Part shown: one piece after another, positions 21,474 through 31,834 of the stretch
How the letters are laid out: each line of letters starts with the position of its first letter
How positions within the stretch are numbered: the first letter of the stretch is position 1
Origin: Streptomyces clavuligerus
Lineage (GTDB): Bacteria > Actinomycetota > Actinomycetes > Streptomycetales > Streptomycetaceae
DNA: 64,000 nucleotides
NCBI RefSeq assembly: GCF_005519465.1
Contig: NZ_CP027858.1
Span: 1,612,001 to 1,676,000, forward strand
Direction of reading: 5' to 3'
Made by a program: the position numbers and the translations under genes
Notes under the pieces: generated by a model
Database searches by the model: none
What the model saw: only the letters and a program-made list of their open reading frames with translations
Told to the model about the DNA's origin: nothing

Positions 21474-22271
21474 ATGGAGAACATGAGCCGCACGCTCGCC
21501 AAGGCACGGTCGACGGACGGCACGCTGATCGCGTACGAACAGTGGGGGGACGGCCCCCCGGTGGTCCTGGTGGGCGGCCCGCTGAGCACGGCGGCGACGG
21601 ACGCGCCGCTCGCCGGGCTGCTCTCGGACCGCTTCCGGGTGCTCACCTACGACCGGCGGGGCCGGGCCGCCAGCGGCGACCGCTCCGGCCACACCGTGGA
21701 ACGGGAGATCGAGGACCTGGCGGCGGTGATCGAGGAGGCGGGCGAAGCGGTCTGCGTCCACGGCACCTCGTCGGGCGGCGCGCTCGCGCTGCGGGCGGCG
21801 GCGGCCGGGGTGCCGATCGCCCAGCTCTCGCTGTACGAGCCCCCGTTCCTGCCCTCGGTACGGGCGGGGCAGCGCCCCCCGGAGCAGGTGCGGCGCATCC
21901 TCGGACTGCTGGCGTCGGGGCGGCGCGGCGACGCGCTCGCGGTCTTCCTGAACGGGGCGGGGATGCCGGAGCAGACCGTGGCCCGGGTGCGGGGCTCGGC
22001 CCACTGGGAGGTCCTGGAGTCCGTGGCGCACACCCTGCCCTACGACCACCGGGTGACGGGCAACGGGTCGGTGCCCACCGCGCTGCTGCGCCGGGTCGGC
22101 ATCCGGGTGATGGTCGTCGACGGGGGCGCCAGCCCGACCGCGACCCGGGAGGCGGCCCGGCTGGTGGCCCTGGCGCTGCCCCGGGGCCGCCATCGGACGC
22201 TGACGGGGCAGACCCACGAGGTCGCCCCCCATGTGCTGGCGCCGCTGGTGGGGGACTTCTTCGCGGCGTAG
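21474..22271 (+). CDS. Alpha/beta hydrolase
   Basis: A 265-residue alpha/beta-hydrolase. The oxyanion strand is VVLVGGPLS, the Arg motif DRRGRAASGD, the nucleophile elbow VHGTSSGGALAL (Ser in GTSSGG), and the C-terminal His TGQTHEVAPHV; an acid lies in VMVVDGGAS. Start ATG 21474 or 21483 are both possible. It is divergent from the LOG gene, with ~118 bp including a relatively AT-rich stretch (near 21410-21430) for promoters. Substrate unknown. Confidence 0.8.
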   Translation: MENMSRTLAKARSTDGTLIAYEQWGDGPPVVLVGGPLSTAATDAPLAGLLSDRFRVLTYDRRGRAASGDRSGHTVEREIEDLAAVIEEAGEAVCVHGTSSGGALALRAAAAGVPIAQLSLYEPPFLPSVRAGQRPPEQVRRILGLLASGRRGDALAVFLNGAGMPEQTVARVRGSAHWEVLESVAHTLPYDHRVTGNGSVPTALLRRVGIRVMVVDGGASPTATREAARLVALALPRGRHRTLTGQTHEVAPHVLAPLVGDFFAA

Positions 22272-22362
22272 GGGCCGGGGCCCGACCGGACGGGCCGGGG
22301 CGACGGGGAGCGGGCCCGCCCGTCGGCCCCGCCCGTCGGCCCCGCCCGTCGTCACGGGCCGT

Positions 22363-23508
22363 TCAGACCGCCGAGGCGGACGGTTCCGCCGGGGCCGCCG
22401 TGCGCCGCCGGGTCGAGGCGATCGTCGCGGAGCCGACCACCCGGGTGCCGTCGTAGAGCACGATCGCCTGCCCGGGCGCGACCCCGCGCACGGGCTCCGC
22501 GAACTCCACCCTCAGCCCGTCGCCGACCGGCTCGGCCGTGACCGGCGTCTCACCGCCGTGGGCACGGAGCTGCGCGGTGTACGCGCCCGCTCCGGCCGGG
22601 GCGGTCCCGCACCAGCGGGGCCTGATCGCGGTCAGCCCGACCACGTCCAGCGCCTCGGCGGGGCCCACCGTCACCCGGTTGTCCACCGGGGAGATGTCCA
22701 GGACATAGCGCGGCTTGCCGTCGGCGGCGGGGTGGCCGATGCGCAGCCCCTTGCGCTGGCCGATGGTGAAGCCGTAGGCGCCCTCGTGGGTGCCCAGCCG
22801 GGTACCGGACTCGTCCACGATGTCGCCCTCGGCGCGGCCCAGGCGGGAGGCGAGGAAGCCCTGGGTGTCGCCGTCCGCGATGAAGCAGATGTCATGGCTG
22901 TCCGGCTTCTTCGCGACGGCCAGACCGCGCCGCTCGGCCTCCGCGCGGATCTCGTCCTTGGTGGTGAGGGTGTCCCCGAGGGGGAACATCGCGTGGGCGA
23001 GCTGGCGCTCGTCCAGCACCCCGAGGACATACGACTGGTCCTTCGCCATGTCGCTGGCGCGGTGCAGCTCCCGGCCGCCGTCCGGGAGGGTCACCACGGT
23101 CGCGTAGTGGCCGGTGCAGACGGCGTCGAACCCGAGCGCGAGGGCCTTGTCCAGCAGCGCGGCGAACTTGATCTTCTCGTTGCAGCGCAGACAGGGGTTG
23201 GGGGTGCGGCCCGCCTCGTACTCCGCGACGAAGTCCTCGACGACGTCCTCACGGAAGCGTTCGGCGAGATCCCAGACGTAGAAGGGGATACCGATGACAT
23301 CGGCGGCGCGGCGGGCGTCGCGCGAGTCCTCGATGGTGCAGCAGCCGCGCGCGCCGGTGCGGAACGACTGCGGGTTCGCGGAGAGCGCCAGGTGCACACC
23401 GGTCACATCATGGCCGGCCTCCGCGGCACGGGCGGCGGCGACGGCGGAGTCCACACCGCCGGACATGGCGGCGAGCACACGGAGAGGGCGCGGGGGTGTC
23501 TGAGTCAT
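22363..23508 (-). CDS. mnmA: tRNA 2-thiouridine synthase MnmA
   Basis: MnmA (TrmU) adenylates U34 of tRNA(Glu/Gln/Lys) and inserts sulfur supplied by a cysteine desulfurase. The 381-residue protein has the PP-loop [10 protein letters not shown], the catalytic cysteine regions [12 protein letters not shown] and [11 protein letters not shown], the tRNA-binding GHYATVV, and [13 protein letters not shown]. Start ATG 23508 ([21 protein letters not shown]). The desulfurase gene 24349-25512 lies just upstream on the same strand, with the amidase gene on the opposite strand between them; this pairing suits the sulfur relay. Confidence 0.95.
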   Translation of the reverse strand: MTQTPPRPLRVLAAMSGGVDSAVAAARAAEAGHDVTGVHLALSANPQSFRTGARGCCTIEDSRDARRAADVIGIPFYVWDLAERFREDVVEDFVAEYEAGRTPNPCLRCNEKIKFAALLDKALALGFDAVCTGHYATVVTLPDGGRELHRASDMAKDQSYVLGVLDERQLAHAMFPLGDTLTTKDEIRAEAERRGLAVAKKPDSHDICFIADGDTQGFLASRLGRAEGDIVDESGTRLGTHEGAYGFTIGQRKGLRIGHPAADGKPRYVLDISPVDNRVTVGPAEALDVVGLTAIRPRWCGTAPAGAGAYTAQLRAHGGETPVTAEPVGDGLRVEFAEPVRGVAPGQAIVLYDGTRVVGSATIASTRRRTAAPAEPSASAV

Positions 23509-23567
23509 AGCCCTACCAGGGTACGGGGCCGGGAACCGCGGCAGCGCGTGTCCGCGTTGTACAGCGC

Positions 23568-24317
23568 ATGGACAGCGATACGGCCCGTGGCGGCACGAGC
23601 GGTGACGGCGGGCACGGCGGCGGACGCCGTGGCGGTGCGGGCGGGCGGAGCGCGGGACGGCCCGCGCCCCGGGTCAGCCGGCGCGGGCTGCTGCTGGGCG
23701 GCGCCGCGGCGGCGGTGGGCACGGGCGCGGTGCTCGCCCAGGACGAGCTGCGGCGGCTGTGGTGGCAGATACCGGGGGTGACGAAGCCCCGCGAGGAGGG
23801 CACGCTGGACCACAAGGGCGCCGAGTGGACCCCGGCGTCCCGGGCCAACTGGCGGCTGGCCGACCGCCCCGACGACTACCGCATCGACCGGGTGATCATC
23901 CATGTGGTCCAGGGCAGCTATCCGACGGCCCTGAGGGTCTTCAAGAACCCGGGGCACGGGGCGGCGACCCACTATGTCGTCCGCAAGGACGGCCATGTCG
24001 CCCAGATGATCCGCGAGCTGGACGTGGCCTTCCACGCGGGCAACCGCCCGTTCAACGAACGCAGTGTCGGGATAGAGCACGAGGGGTTCGTGGACCGGCC
24101 CGAGGACTTCACGGCGGCGATGTACGAGGGCTCGGCGCGGCTCACGGCGGGGATCTGCGTCCGCTACGGGCTGCCGGCGGACCGCGAGCACATCATCGGG
24201 CATGTGGAGGTGCCGGGGACCGACCACACGGACCCCGGGCCGCACTGGGACTGGGACCGCTATCTGCGGCTGGTGCGGGCGGCACTGCCCGCGGCCCGTA
24301 CGGCGCACCGGGGCTGA
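23568..24317 (+). CDS. N-acetylmuramoyl-L-alanine amidase, Tat-exported
   Basis: A 249-residue secreted peptidoglycan amidase (amidase_2/PGRP fold). The N-terminus has a basic Gly-rich stretch, then a twin-arginine motif [17 protein letters not shown]. Putative zinc ligands are His in VIIHVVQGS, His in IGHVEVPG and the [10 protein letters not shown] block; [19 protein letters not shown] and VGIEHEGFV are typical of the fold. It should cleave the lactyl-Ala bond in cell-wall stems outside the cytoplasm. It sits on the plus strand between two minus-strand thiolation genes and starts ~60 bp from the mnmA start, sharing a divergent promoter region. Confidence 0.88.
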   Translation: MDSDTARGGTSGDGGHGGGRRGGAGGRSAGRPAPRVSRRGLLLGGAAAAVGTGAVLAQDELRRLWWQIPGVTKPREEGTLDHKGAEWTPASRANWRLADRPDDYRIDRVIIHVVQGSYPTALRVFKNPGHGAATHYVVRKDGHVAQMIRELDVAFHAGNRPFNERSVGIEHEGFVDRPEDFTAAMYEGSARLTAGICVRYGLPADREHIIGHVEVPGTDHTDPGPHWDWDRYLRLVRAALPAARTAHRG

Positions 24318-24348
24318 GGGCGGGCGCCGCGCGGGCCGGGCGGGCGGG

Positions 24349-25512
24349 TCAGCTCAGTCCTGCGGTGCGCGCCCGTTCCACGGCGGGGCCGATCGCGGCG
24401 GCGAGGGCGGCCACGTCCTCGCGCGTGGAGGTGTGCCCCAGGCTGAAGCGGAGGGTGCCCCGGGCCAGGTCGGGATCGGTCCCGGTGGCGAGCAGCACAT
24501 GGCTGGGCTGCGCGATCCCCGCCGTGCAGGCGGAGCCGGTGGAGCACTCGATGCCCTGGGCGTCGAGGAGGAGGAGCAGCGAGTCGCCCTCGCAGCCGGG
24601 GAAGGTGAAGTGGGCGTTGGCCGGGAGCCGGTCCACGGGGTCGCCGCCGAGGATCGCGTCCGGGACCGCCGCGCGGACGGCCGCGACCAGTTCGTCGCGG
24701 AGCGCCCCGACCTCCCGGGCGAAGTCGGCGCGGCGCTCGGCGGCGAGCCGCGCGGCCACCGCGAAACCGGCGATCGCGGGGACGTCGAGGGTGCCGGAGC
24801 GGACATGGCGCTCCTGTCCGCCGCCGTGCAGCACGGGGACGGGGGTGTACTCGCGGCCGAGCAGCAGCGCGCCGATGCCGTACGGGCCGCCGATCTTGTG
24901 GCTGGAGACCGTCATGGCCGCGAGCCCGGACCCGGCGAAGCCGACCTCGACCTGTCCGAACGCCTGGACGGCGTCGGAGTGCAGCGGCACCCCGAACTCG
25001 GCGGCCACGGCGGCCAGCTCGCCGACCGGTGTGACGGTGCCGATCTCGTTGTTGGCCCACATCGCGGTGGCCAGCGCCACATCGTCGGGGTCGCGCTCGA
25101 TGGCCTCCCGCAGCGCCTCCGGGCGCACCCGGCCGTAGCGGTCCACCGGCAGATACTCGACGGTCGCGCCCTCGTGCCCGCCGAGCCAGTCGACGGCGTC
25201 GAGGACGGCGTGGTGCTCGACGGGGCTGGCGAGGACGCGGGTCCTGGCGGGGTCGGCGTCGCGGCGCTGCCAGTAGAGGCCCTTGACGGCGAGGTTGTCG
25301 GCCTCGGTGCCGCCGGAGGTGAAGACCACCTCGCTGGGGCGGGCGCCGAGGGCGTCGGCCAGGGTCTCGCGGGCCTCCTCGACGGTCCGGCGGGCCCGGC
25401 GCCCGGCTGCGTGCAGTGCCGAGGCATTGCCGGTGACGGTGAGCTGCGCGGTCATCGCCGCGACGGCCTCCGGCAGCATCGGAGTGGTCGCGGCGTGGTC
25501 GAGGTAAGCCAT
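24349..25512 (-). CDS. Cysteine desulfurase (IscS/NifS family)
   Basis: A PLP enzyme releasing sulfur from L-cysteine as persulfide. From ATG 25512 ([17 protein letters not shown]) it has 387 residues. PLP contacts are in [14 protein letters not shown] and [12 protein letters not shown], the lysine is in [16 protein letters not shown], and the mobile-loop cysteine is in [18 protein letters not shown]. The long upstream in-frame extension is an artefact of the tandem repeats. Next to mnmA, it is probably the sulfur donor for s2U34. Complete. Confidence 0.93.
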   Translation of the reverse strand: MAYLDHAATTPMLPEAVAAMTAQLTVTGNASALHAAGRRARRTVEEARETLADALGARPSEVVFTSGGTEADNLAVKGLYWQRRDADPARTRVLASPVEHHAVLDAVDWLGGHEGATVEYLPVDRYGRVRPEALREAIERDPDDVALATAMWANNEIGTVTPVGELAAVAAEFGVPLHSDAVQAFGQVEVGFAGSGLAAMTVSSHKIGGPYGIGALLLGREYTPVPVLHGGGQERHVRSGTLDVPAIAGFAVAARLAAERRADFAREVGALRDELVAAVRAAVPDAILGGDPVDRLPANAHFTFPGCEGDSLLLLLDAQGIECSTGSACTAGIAQPSHVLLATGTDPDLARGTLRFSLGHTSTREDVAALAAAIGPAVERARTAGLS

Positions 25513-25740
25513 GGTGGCCACGATTCTACGAGGCGCCCCTGGAGCACGGACGAGGCGCAGGGGTGTACGCCGGTGCGCACCCGCCCGCACCCCGGCCGCG
25601 GCACCTCCTCGGCCGGGCCGGAAGGCGCCGTCCACGACGCCCGCCCGGGCCGCCCGCCGCCGACGGCCCGGCCCGGGGAGGCGGTCCGAAGCGGCCCCCG
25701 TACCCCCGGTCGCGCCGTCGGCCCGCCCGGCCACCGGCCC

Positions 25741-26574
25741 GGACGCCACGGCGGTGGCGGCACGCCGCGTCCGGCCGGGGAGCACCGCCGGAGGAACGCC
25801 GTCCGCCGGGAGGCGGTGCGGCCTGCGGGGCCGGTACGGAGGCAGGAATCCGCGTGCGGCCGGGGCACCTCCCCCATGCCGCCAGGCACACGGGCAGCCT
25901 GCGAGCGGTCGCGGCGCGGACGGGACGCCCACAGCACCACCTGGCCGGGGAGCACCGTCGCTGGACCGCCGTCCACCCGGCCGGGGGCACACCTCCCGCG
26001 TGCGGGGAAGCACCGCACGGCGGCGGAAGGAATCCACCCACGGAGGGGCACAACGGAAGGAACACCTCCCAGGCCCGCCGGGACACCTCCCGAGCCCCCG
26101 GCACACAGGGAGCGCGCGAGCCGTCGCAGCGCGGACAGGACACCCACCGCACCACCTGGCCGGGGAGCACCGTCGCTGGACCGCCGTCCACCCGGCCGAG
26201 GGCACACCTCCCGCGTACGGGGAAACACCGCACGGCGGCGGAAGCAATCCACCCACGGAGGGGCACAACGGAAGGAACACCTCCCAGGCCCGCCGGGACG
26301 CCTCCCGAGCCCCCGGCACACAGGGAGCGCGCGAGCCGTCGCGGCGCGAACAGAACGCCCACCGCACCACCTGACCAGGAAGCACCGCCGCAGGACCGCC
26401 GCCCACCCGGCCGAGGGCACCTCCCGCGTGCGGAGAAGCACCGCACAGCGGCGGAAGGAATCCGCCCGCGGAGGGACGCCTCCCGAGCCCGCCGGGACGC
26501 TCCCCCGAACTCCCCGCGGCACACGGGCAGCCGACGAACAGCCACGGCGCGGGCAGGACGCCGACAGCAACCCC
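25741..26574. repeat. Tandem repeat block, 215-bp unit
   Basis: The landmark CTGGCCGGGGAGCACCG begins at 25941 and 26156, and a diverged copy (CTGACCAGGAAGCACCG) at 26371: two exact 215-bp steps. A degenerate copy starts near 25771, and the last unit is shortened to about 203 bp and ends at the TAG stop of the next gene. Units 1 and 2 are nearly identical, unit 3 more diverged. Because 215 is not a multiple of 3, long open frames appear in several phases but none is gene-like. Each unit holds a small stem (CGTGCGG/CCGCACG around GGAAGCA in unit 1). No conserved-spacer pattern, so not CRISPR. Confidence 0.8.
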
Positions 26575-27483
26575 CTAGCGGCGCGTCAGCTCCGCCGCCA
26601 GCCGTTCGATCCGGGTCCGCCAGGACTCCAGGGTCGCCTCGGCCGTGTCCTCGGCCTCCCCGGGGACGGTCGCGGTCAGGATCAGCCGGGCGCCGTGGCC
26701 GGTGCCCTCCTGGAGCCGCCAGCGGACCTCTCCCCCGGACGGCGGCTCGTACGCCAGCAGCCGGGGCGGGCGCAGTTCGGTGATCCGGCCCGGCCGGGCC
26801 CCGGGGACGGTGAACCCGGGCGGCACCGGGCCGCTCAGCAGCGGGGTGGTGGGCCCGGTCAGCTCGTCCCAGACCGTCGTGGCGGGCCGGACGAGCTGGC
26901 GTTCGTAACGGATGCGCCGCCCGCCGTCGCCGGTGGGTTCGACCGTTCCCCGGTCCAGGCCGAGGCGGTGGACGTACTCCTCGTGCAGCGTCCCGGCACT
27001 GTCCCGGCCCGCGGTGATCTCCTGCCCGGCGAGCAGTTGGGAGAGCGCGGTGAGGCAGAGGTGCCACCCGGAGGCGAAGCTCGCCGCGCCCCAGGGGTCG
27101 CCGAAGGTGTGCGTCAGGGTGAGCAGGGTGCCGTCCCCGTCCGGGGCCGTCTCCCAGCGCAGTTCGTCCTCGCCCCAGGTGAAGGCGAACAGCCGGGGCT
27201 CGTCCCAGGCGGTGACCGTCCCGGTCGACGTCGGCTCCTCCTCGCCGCGTGGCCCATCGGCGGACTCGCCGGCGGACCCACCGGACGCGCCGGAGACGAG
27301 GAAGCCGATCGTCCCCCCGGCGCGCGGCTCCAGGGCCACCCGGGCGGGGAACCAGCGGGCGAGCAGCTCCGGTTCGGTCAGGGCCGCCCAGACCCGGGCG
27401 GGCGGCTCGTCGACACGGCGCTCCAGCCGCAGCGCGGTGCGTCCCGCACCGGCCGGGGCGATGGCGTCGGGGTGCGCGTCCAT
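26575..27483 (-). CDS. SRPBCC / AHSA1-like domain protein
   Basis: The 302-residue protein contains two START-like segments. The N-terminal one (RVDEPPARVWAALTEPELLARWFP, WHLCLTALSQLLAGQEI) is a classic activator-of-Hsp90-ATPase homolog 1 / SRPBCC domain. The C-terminal half (RYERQLVRPATTVWDEL, VRWRLQEGTGHGARLILTATV) looks like a second copy. Such proteins bind hydrophobic ligands; no enzymatic role can be read. The stop codon sits exactly at the edge of the tandem repeat block. Confidence 0.75.
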   Translation of the reverse strand: MDAHPDAIAPAGAGRTALRLERRVDEPPARVWAALTEPELLARWFPARVALEPRAGGTIGFLVSGASGGSAGESADGPRGEEEPTSTGTVTAWDEPRLFAFTWGEDELRWETAPDGDGTLLTLTHTFGDPWGAASFASGWHLCLTALSQLLAGQEITAGRDSAGTLHEEYVHRLGLDRGTVEPTGDGGRRIRYERQLVRPATTVWDELTGPTTPLLSGPVPPGFTVPGARPGRITELRPPRLLAYEPPSGGEVRWRLQEGTGHGARLILTATVPGEAEDTAEATLESWRTRIERLAAELTRR

Positions 27484-27638
27484 GAGGAGCGGTCCTCCCT
27501 CGCGCCCCGGCGGTGGGCGGCGTGGGCAGCCAGAGGCGGGACCGGCCGGGGCACGGCCGACCCTAACCGGCAGCCGCCCGCCGGGCTCCCCCGCCGCGCC
27601 GGGCGGGGCCGGTCAGGGGCCGGGCGCCCCGGCAGGGG

Positions 27639-28481
27639 TCACAGCGGCGCCTTGGCGAGCTGGCGGGACTGGGCGACCAGCCGGTCCGCGCTGTCCCAGA
27701 TCTCCGCGTCCTCCTCCAGGAAGCCGCCCGCGAGGTTGCGGGTGGAGATCGCGACCCGCAGCGGTCCCGGCGCGGGGCGGCAGCGGATGTGGACGGTCAG
27801 CTCGACGGTCGGGGTCCAGCCCTTCAGCCCCAGGTCGAAGGAGGTCGGCGGCAGCGCGTCGACGGCGAGCAGCAGGGCCAGGGGGTCGGGGTCGCGGCCG
27901 TCGGCGAGACCGAACCAGCCGCGCATCTCGCCCCGGCCGGAGGGGGCGCCGAGTACCCATCCGGCGGTCGCAGGGTCCAGCCGGACGGCGAGCCGGTCCA
28001 TGATCTCCGCGCCGCCGGGGAGGGACACCGGCGCGTCGGCGGGTCCGGGGCACCGCTCGTACGGGGGGATCGCGGGCGGCCGGGCCGAGGTGCGCACCTC
28101 GGGGGCGAGCCCGTCGAGGTCGCCGTGGGTGGCCAGCACGCGGATGCGTTCGACCTCGGTGCCGTCCTCCTCGTACTGCACGAGGGACGCCTGTCCGGTG
28201 GAGAGGGTCCGGCCGGTGCGGACCGTCTCGGTGCGGATCACCGCCGGGCCGGGGCGGGAGGCGCTGAGGTAGTGGGCGGAGACGGTGAACGGGTCGGGGT
28301 GGGGCAGCGTCCCGCTGAGCGCGCGGCCGGTCAGGGCCAGCAGATAGCCGCCGTTGACGGCCCCGAAGATGGTCCAGCCCGCCGAGAGGCGCGCCTCGTG
28401 GACGCCGGGCGCGCGGAGGGTGACGGCGGTGTCGCGGTCGAACTCGCTGTCCCCGATGGATGCCTGAACTGCCTGTGCCAT
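27639..28481 (-). CDS. Acyl-CoA thioesterase family protein (double hot-dog)
   Basis: From ATG 28481 (MAQAVQASIGDSEFDRDT) the protein has 280 residues with TesB-like double hot-dog features: WTIFGAVNGGYLLALTGRAL in the first hot-dog helix, DPFTVSAHYLSASRPGPA, and in the second half WFGLADGRDPDPLALLLAVDALPP, a typical acyl-CoA thioesterase segment. It should hydrolyse acyl-CoA or bind acyl groups. A near-palindromic TACTGAGCGGTA lies 24 bp upstream of the start and may be an operator. Confidence 0.8.
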   Translation of the reverse strand: MAQAVQASIGDSEFDRDTAVTLRAPGVHEARLSAGWTIFGAVNGGYLLALTGRALSGTLPHPDPFTVSAHYLSASRPGPAVIRTETVRTGRTLSTGQASLVQYEEDGTEVERIRVLATHGDLDGLAPEVRTSARPPAIPPYERCPGPADAPVSLPGGAEIMDRLAVRLDPATAGWVLGAPSGRGEMRGWFGLADGRDPDPLALLLAVDALPPTSFDLGLKGWTPTVELTVHIRCRPAPGPLRVAISTRNLAGGFLEEDAEIWDSADRLVAQSRQLAKAPL

Positions 28482-28504
28482 GGCCGCACCGTACAACAGT
28501 CCAC

Positions 28505-28516
28505 TACTGAGCGGTA
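28505..28516. promoter_or_regulatory. Possible operator upstream of thioesterase gene
   Basis: TACTGAGCGGTA is an imperfect palindrome (TAC...GTA ends) inside an AT-richer window 24 bases before the start codon. It resembles TetR/FadR-type half-site spacing, but the cognate regulator is not in the window. Confidence 0.3.
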
Positions 28517-28631
28517 GCTTAATCGAGTCACTCTCCAGGGGGCCGCACCCGGCGCTCACCGGGAGTCACCACCCGCCGCACGGCGACCGTCGGCACCCGC
28601 GCCGGACCGGCGGCGCACCCGGCCCGGCGGC

Positions 28632-29294
28632 TCACTGGCCGTCGTCCGCCGTCGCCGAGCGGCGGTTCCACGCGCGCGGCGCCCGCCAGTGGAAGCGCAT
28701 CGCCAGCAGCCGCAGGGTGAACGCCGTCAGCGCGGCGGCTCCGGCGGTGGCCGCGTTCAGCGTGTCGAAGCGGATGCAGAGCGCCACGATGGTCGCGCCG
28801 ACGATCGCGGGTACGGCGTAGAGGTCGCGGTCCCAGCGCAGCAGCGAGGGCACCTCGTTGGCGAGGACGTCCCGCAGCACACCGCCGCCCACCGCCGTGG
28901 CGAGCCCGAGCACGGCGGACATCGTCAGCCCCAGGCCGTACTCGTACGCCTTGACCGTGCCCGTCACACAGAACAGTCCGAGGCCCGCCGCGTCGAAGAC
29001 ATTGACACCCACCTGGATCCGCTCGACCTCCGGGTGGAGGAAGAAGACCATGGCCGTGGCCACCAGGGGCATCAGGAAGTAGCCGAGATCGGTGAACGCG
29101 GCCGGGGGGACCGCCCCGATGATCAGGTCGCGGAAGAGCCCCCCGCCCAGCGCGGTCACCTCGGCGAGCACCGCGATGCCGAAGACATCGAAGTTCTTGC
29201 GGACGGCGAGGAGCGCGCCCGATATCGCGAAGACGAAGATCCCGGCGAGGTCGAGCGCATGCTGGACGGAGGGGGTGAACAATTCTTGGAGCAC
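28632..29294 (-). CDS. Trimeric intracellular cation channel (TRIC) family membrane protein
   Basis: A 220-residue protein with about seven hydrophobic segments and an internal duplication typical of the bacterial TRIC (former UPF0126/YadS) family. It carries FAISGALLAVRKNFDVFG, ALGGGLFRDLIIG and, in the second copy, ATAVGGGVLRDVLANEVP. The two GGGxxRD motifs mark the repeats. Family members form potassium-permeable channels in the cytoplasmic membrane. Complete, single gene. Confidence 0.88.
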   Translation of the reverse strand: MLQELFTPSVQHALDLAGIFVFAISGALLAVRKNFDVFGIAVLAEVTALGGGLFRDLIIGAVPPAAFTDLGYFLMPLVATAMVFFLHPEVERIQVGVNVFDAAGLGLFCVTGTVKAYEYGLGLTMSAVLGLATAVGGGVLRDVLANEVPSLLRWDRDLYAVPAIVGATIVALCIRFDTLNAATAGAAALTAFTLRLLAMRFHWRAPRAWNRRSATADDGQ

Positions 29295-29405
29295 CGAACG
29301 ATTGTGCCCCCTTTGTGCCGGTGCACCCGGCCACGCGGGGGCGGGAGCGGCCCGGAACCCGGTCCGCCGCCCGCCCGCGGCCTTCGTCCGCCAGCCTTCC
29401 GCGGC

Positions 29406-30707
29406 CTACTGCTTCCGCCGCTCCCCGTCCGCGCCCTCTGTCCCGTCCGTCCCCTCCGCGCCGTCCGTGCCCTCCGGCTCTCCGGCAGCGGACTCCGGGT
29501 CCGCCTCCGGTACGGGCTCCGGCGCGGGCTCCGCCGCCTTCGGCACCGCCGTCACGATCTCGACGGCCTCCCGCGCCGACCCCAGAGCCGGATCGTCCGG
29601 CGCCTGGTCCGGTGCGTTCTCCGGGTGGTGGCAGGCCACCCGCTGCCCCGGCCGCAGCTCGATCAGCGGCGGCTCCTCCGTCCGGCAGCGCTCCGTCGCC
29701 TTCCAGCACCGGGTGTGGAAACGGCACCCCGGCGGCGGCGCGATCGGCGAGGGCACATCGCCCTTCAGCAGAATCCGCTCGCTCTTCCCGCCGCGCCGCC
29801 GGGGGTCCGGCACCGGCACGGCGGAGAGCAGCGCCCGGGTGTACGGGTGCATCGGCGCCGAGTAGAGGGAGGCGCGGTCCGCCAGCTCGACGATCTTGCC
29901 GAGGTACATCACCGCGATCCGGTCCGAGACATGCCGGATCACCGAGAGATCGTGCGCGATGATCACATAGGTGAGTCCCAGCTCGTCCTGGAGGTCGTCC
30001 AGCAGATTGACGACCTGGGCCTGGATGGAGACGTCCAGCGCGGAGACCGGCTCGTCCGCCACCACCAGCTTGGGCTTGAGCGCGAGCGCCCGGGCGATGC
30101 CGACGCGCTGACGCTGTCCGCCGGAGAACTCGTGCGGATAGCGGTTGTAGTGCTCGGGGTTGAGGCCGACCAGCTCCAGCAGCCGCTGGACCTCCCGCTT
30201 CACCCCGCCCTCGGGGGTGATCCCCTGGAGCTGGAACGGGGCCGAGACGATCGTGCCGATCGTGTGCCGGGGGTTCAGCGAGGAGTACGGGTCCTGGAAG
30301 ATCATCTGCACATCGCGGCGCAGCGGACGCATCCCGGCGGTGTTCAGATGGGTGATGTCATGGCCCTGGAAGACGATCTTCCCGCCGGTGGGCTCCAGCA
30401 GCCGGGTGATCAGCCGTCCCATGGTGGACTTGCCGCAGCCTGACTCGCCCACCACGCCCAGCGTCTCCCCCGGGCGCACGTCGAAGCTCAGCCCGTCGAC
30501 CGCCTGCACCGCACCGGTCTGCCGGCGCAGCATCCCCGTCCGGATGGGGAAGTGCTTGACCAGCCCCTCCACGGTGAGCAGCGCCTCCGCCGAGGACGAG
30601 GGCGAGGCCGCCGAGGCCGAGGCCGCCGATGACGAGGGCGCGTCCTCACGCGACGACGACGAAGACGGCGCCGACTTCTGCCCGGGAATCTTCACGTTGT
30701 CATTCAC
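29406..30707 (-). CDS. dppF: Dipeptide/oligopeptide ABC transporter ATP-binding protein DppF-like
   Basis: A 433-residue ATPase starting at GTG 30707, overlapping the upstream ATPase gene stop in GTGA. A Ser/Ala-rich leader is followed by the ABC domain: Walker [11 protein letters not shown]-loop [13 protein letters not shown], signature [16 protein letters not shown], Walker [17 protein letters not shown]-loop [14 protein letters not shown]. The oligopeptide-transporter C-terminal extension with Cys follows ([15 protein letters not shown]). The last ~70 residues are a simple-sequence acidic tail (steps of [10 protein letters not shown]). Last gene of the dpp operon. Confidence 0.92.
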   Translation of the reverse strand: MNDNVKIPGQKSAPSSSSSREDAPSSSAASASAASPSSSAEALLTVEGLVKHFPIRTGMLRRQTGAVQAVDGLSFDVRPGETLGVVGESGCGKSTMGRLITRLLEPTGGKIVFQGHDITHLNTAGMRPLRRDVQMIFQDPYSSLNPRHTIGTIVSAPFQLQGITPEGGVKREVQRLLELVGLNPEHYNRYPHEFSGGQRQRVGIARALALKPKLVVADEPVSALDVSIQAQVVNLLDDLQDELGLTYVIIAHDLSVIRHVSDRIAVMYLGKIVELADRASLYSAPMHPYTRALLSAVPVPDPRRRGGKSERILLKGDVPSPIAPPPGCRFHTRCWKATERCRTEEPPLIELRPGQRVACHHPENAPDQAPDDPALGSAREAVEIVTAVPKAAEPAPEPVPEADPESAAGEPEGTDGAEGTDGTEGADGERRKQ

Positions 30708-31834
30708 AGCTTGGGCGCAATCTCTTCGGTCCAGATCCGCGTCCGCTCCTGCGGCTCCAGGTGGCAGGCGGAGAAGTGCCGCTCGCCGACGGTCCGCAGC
30801 TCGGGCCGCTCGGTGCGCGTCACATTCCCCTTGGGGAGGTCGGCGTACGGGCACCGGGGGTGGAAGGCACAGCCGTCGGGGATGTCGATCAGGCTGGGCG
30901 GCGAGCCCTTGACCGGGATCAGCCGCTCGGTCTGGTCCCGGTCGATCCGGGGCATCGAGCCCAGCAGACCCCAGGTGTAGGGGTGCTGCGGGGCGTGGAA
31001 GACCTCCTCGGCGGGGCCGCGTTCGACACACCGGCCCCCGTACATCACCAGGATGTCGTCGGCCAGCTCGGCGACGACCCCCAGATCGTGGGTGATGACG
31101 ATGACGGCCGAGCCGAACTCCTTCTGGAGATCGCGGATCAGATCGAGGATCTGCGCCTGCACGGTCACGTCGAGCGCGGTGGTCGGCTCGTCCGCGATCA
31201 GCAGCTCGGGGTTGTTCACCAGCGACATGGCGATCATCGCCCGCTGGCGCATCCCGCCGGAGAACTCGTGCGGATAGCTGTCCACCCGCTTGTCGGGCTG
31301 GGGGATGCCCACCCGGTCGAGGAGTTCGACCGCCCGGGTCCGCGCGGTCTTCTTGTCCACGGGGTGGTGGACGCGGTACGCCTCCACGATCTGCTTGCCG
31401 ATCGTGTAGTACGGGTGGAGCGCGGAGAGCGGGTCCTGGAAGATCATGGCCATGTTCCGGCCGCGCAGCTTGCGCACCTCGTCGGGGTCGGCGCCCAGCA
31501 GCTCCTGGCCGTCGAGCCAGATCTCCCCGGAGATCCTGGCCTTGCGGCGGCCGTACTGACCGGCCGTGTGCAGTCCCATGATGCCCAGCGAGGTGACGGA
31601 CTTGCCGGAGCCGGACTCGCCGACGATCCCGAGGGTCTTCCCCTTCTCCAGCCGGAAGCTGAGGCCGTCGACGGACTTCACCAGACCGTCGTCGGTGGGG
31701 AAGTGCACCCTGAGGTCGCGCACTTCGAGAAAGGCGGTGGGCGCCGCGGCACCTGCCGGGGCGACCTCTCCGGGCGCGAGCCCGGCGGCGGGCCCGGCCG
31801 CGCCGGACGTGTCGGACGGGTCGGGGCTGGTCAT
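30704..31834 (-). CDS. dppD: Dipeptide/oligopeptide ABC transporter ATP-binding protein DppD-like
   Basis: A 376-residue ATPase: Walker [13 protein letters not shown]-loop [13 protein letters not shown], signature [16 protein letters not shown], Walker [16 protein letters not shown]-loop [14 protein letters not shown], and the family's C-terminal [11 protein letters not shown]. It overlaps dppB (ATGA) and dppF (GTGA), so stoichiometric coupled translation is likely. Partner of DppF in powering uptake. Confidence 0.92.
   Translation of the reverse strand: MTSPDPSDTSGAAGPAAGLAPGEVAPAGAAAPTAFLEVRDLRVHFPTDDGLVKSVDGLSFRLEKGKTLGIVGESGSGKSVTSLGIMGLHTAGQYGRRKARISGEIWLDGQELLGADPDEVRKLRGRNMAMIFQDPLSALHPYYTIGKQIVEAYRVHHPVDKKTARTRAVELLDRVGIPQPDKRVDSYPHEFSGGMRQRAMIAMSLVNNPELLIADEPTTALDVTVQAQILDLIRDLQKEFGSAVIVITHDLGVVAELADDILVMYGGRCVERGPAEEVFHAPQHPYTWGLLGSMPRIDRDQTERLIPVKGSPPSLIDIPDGCAFHPRCPYADLPKGNVTRTERPELRTVGERHFSACHLEPQERTRIWTEEIAPKL

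Noticed and set aside
25511..26570. Long open frames in several phases over the tandem repeat block
   Set aside because: They arise because stop codons are rare in the GC-rich 215-bp unit; the products are Arg/Pro/Gly low-complexity and repeat out of frame.
25741..26574. CRISPR array
   Set aside because: The units are 215 bp with continuous similarity and no short repeats separated by unique spacers; no cas genes.
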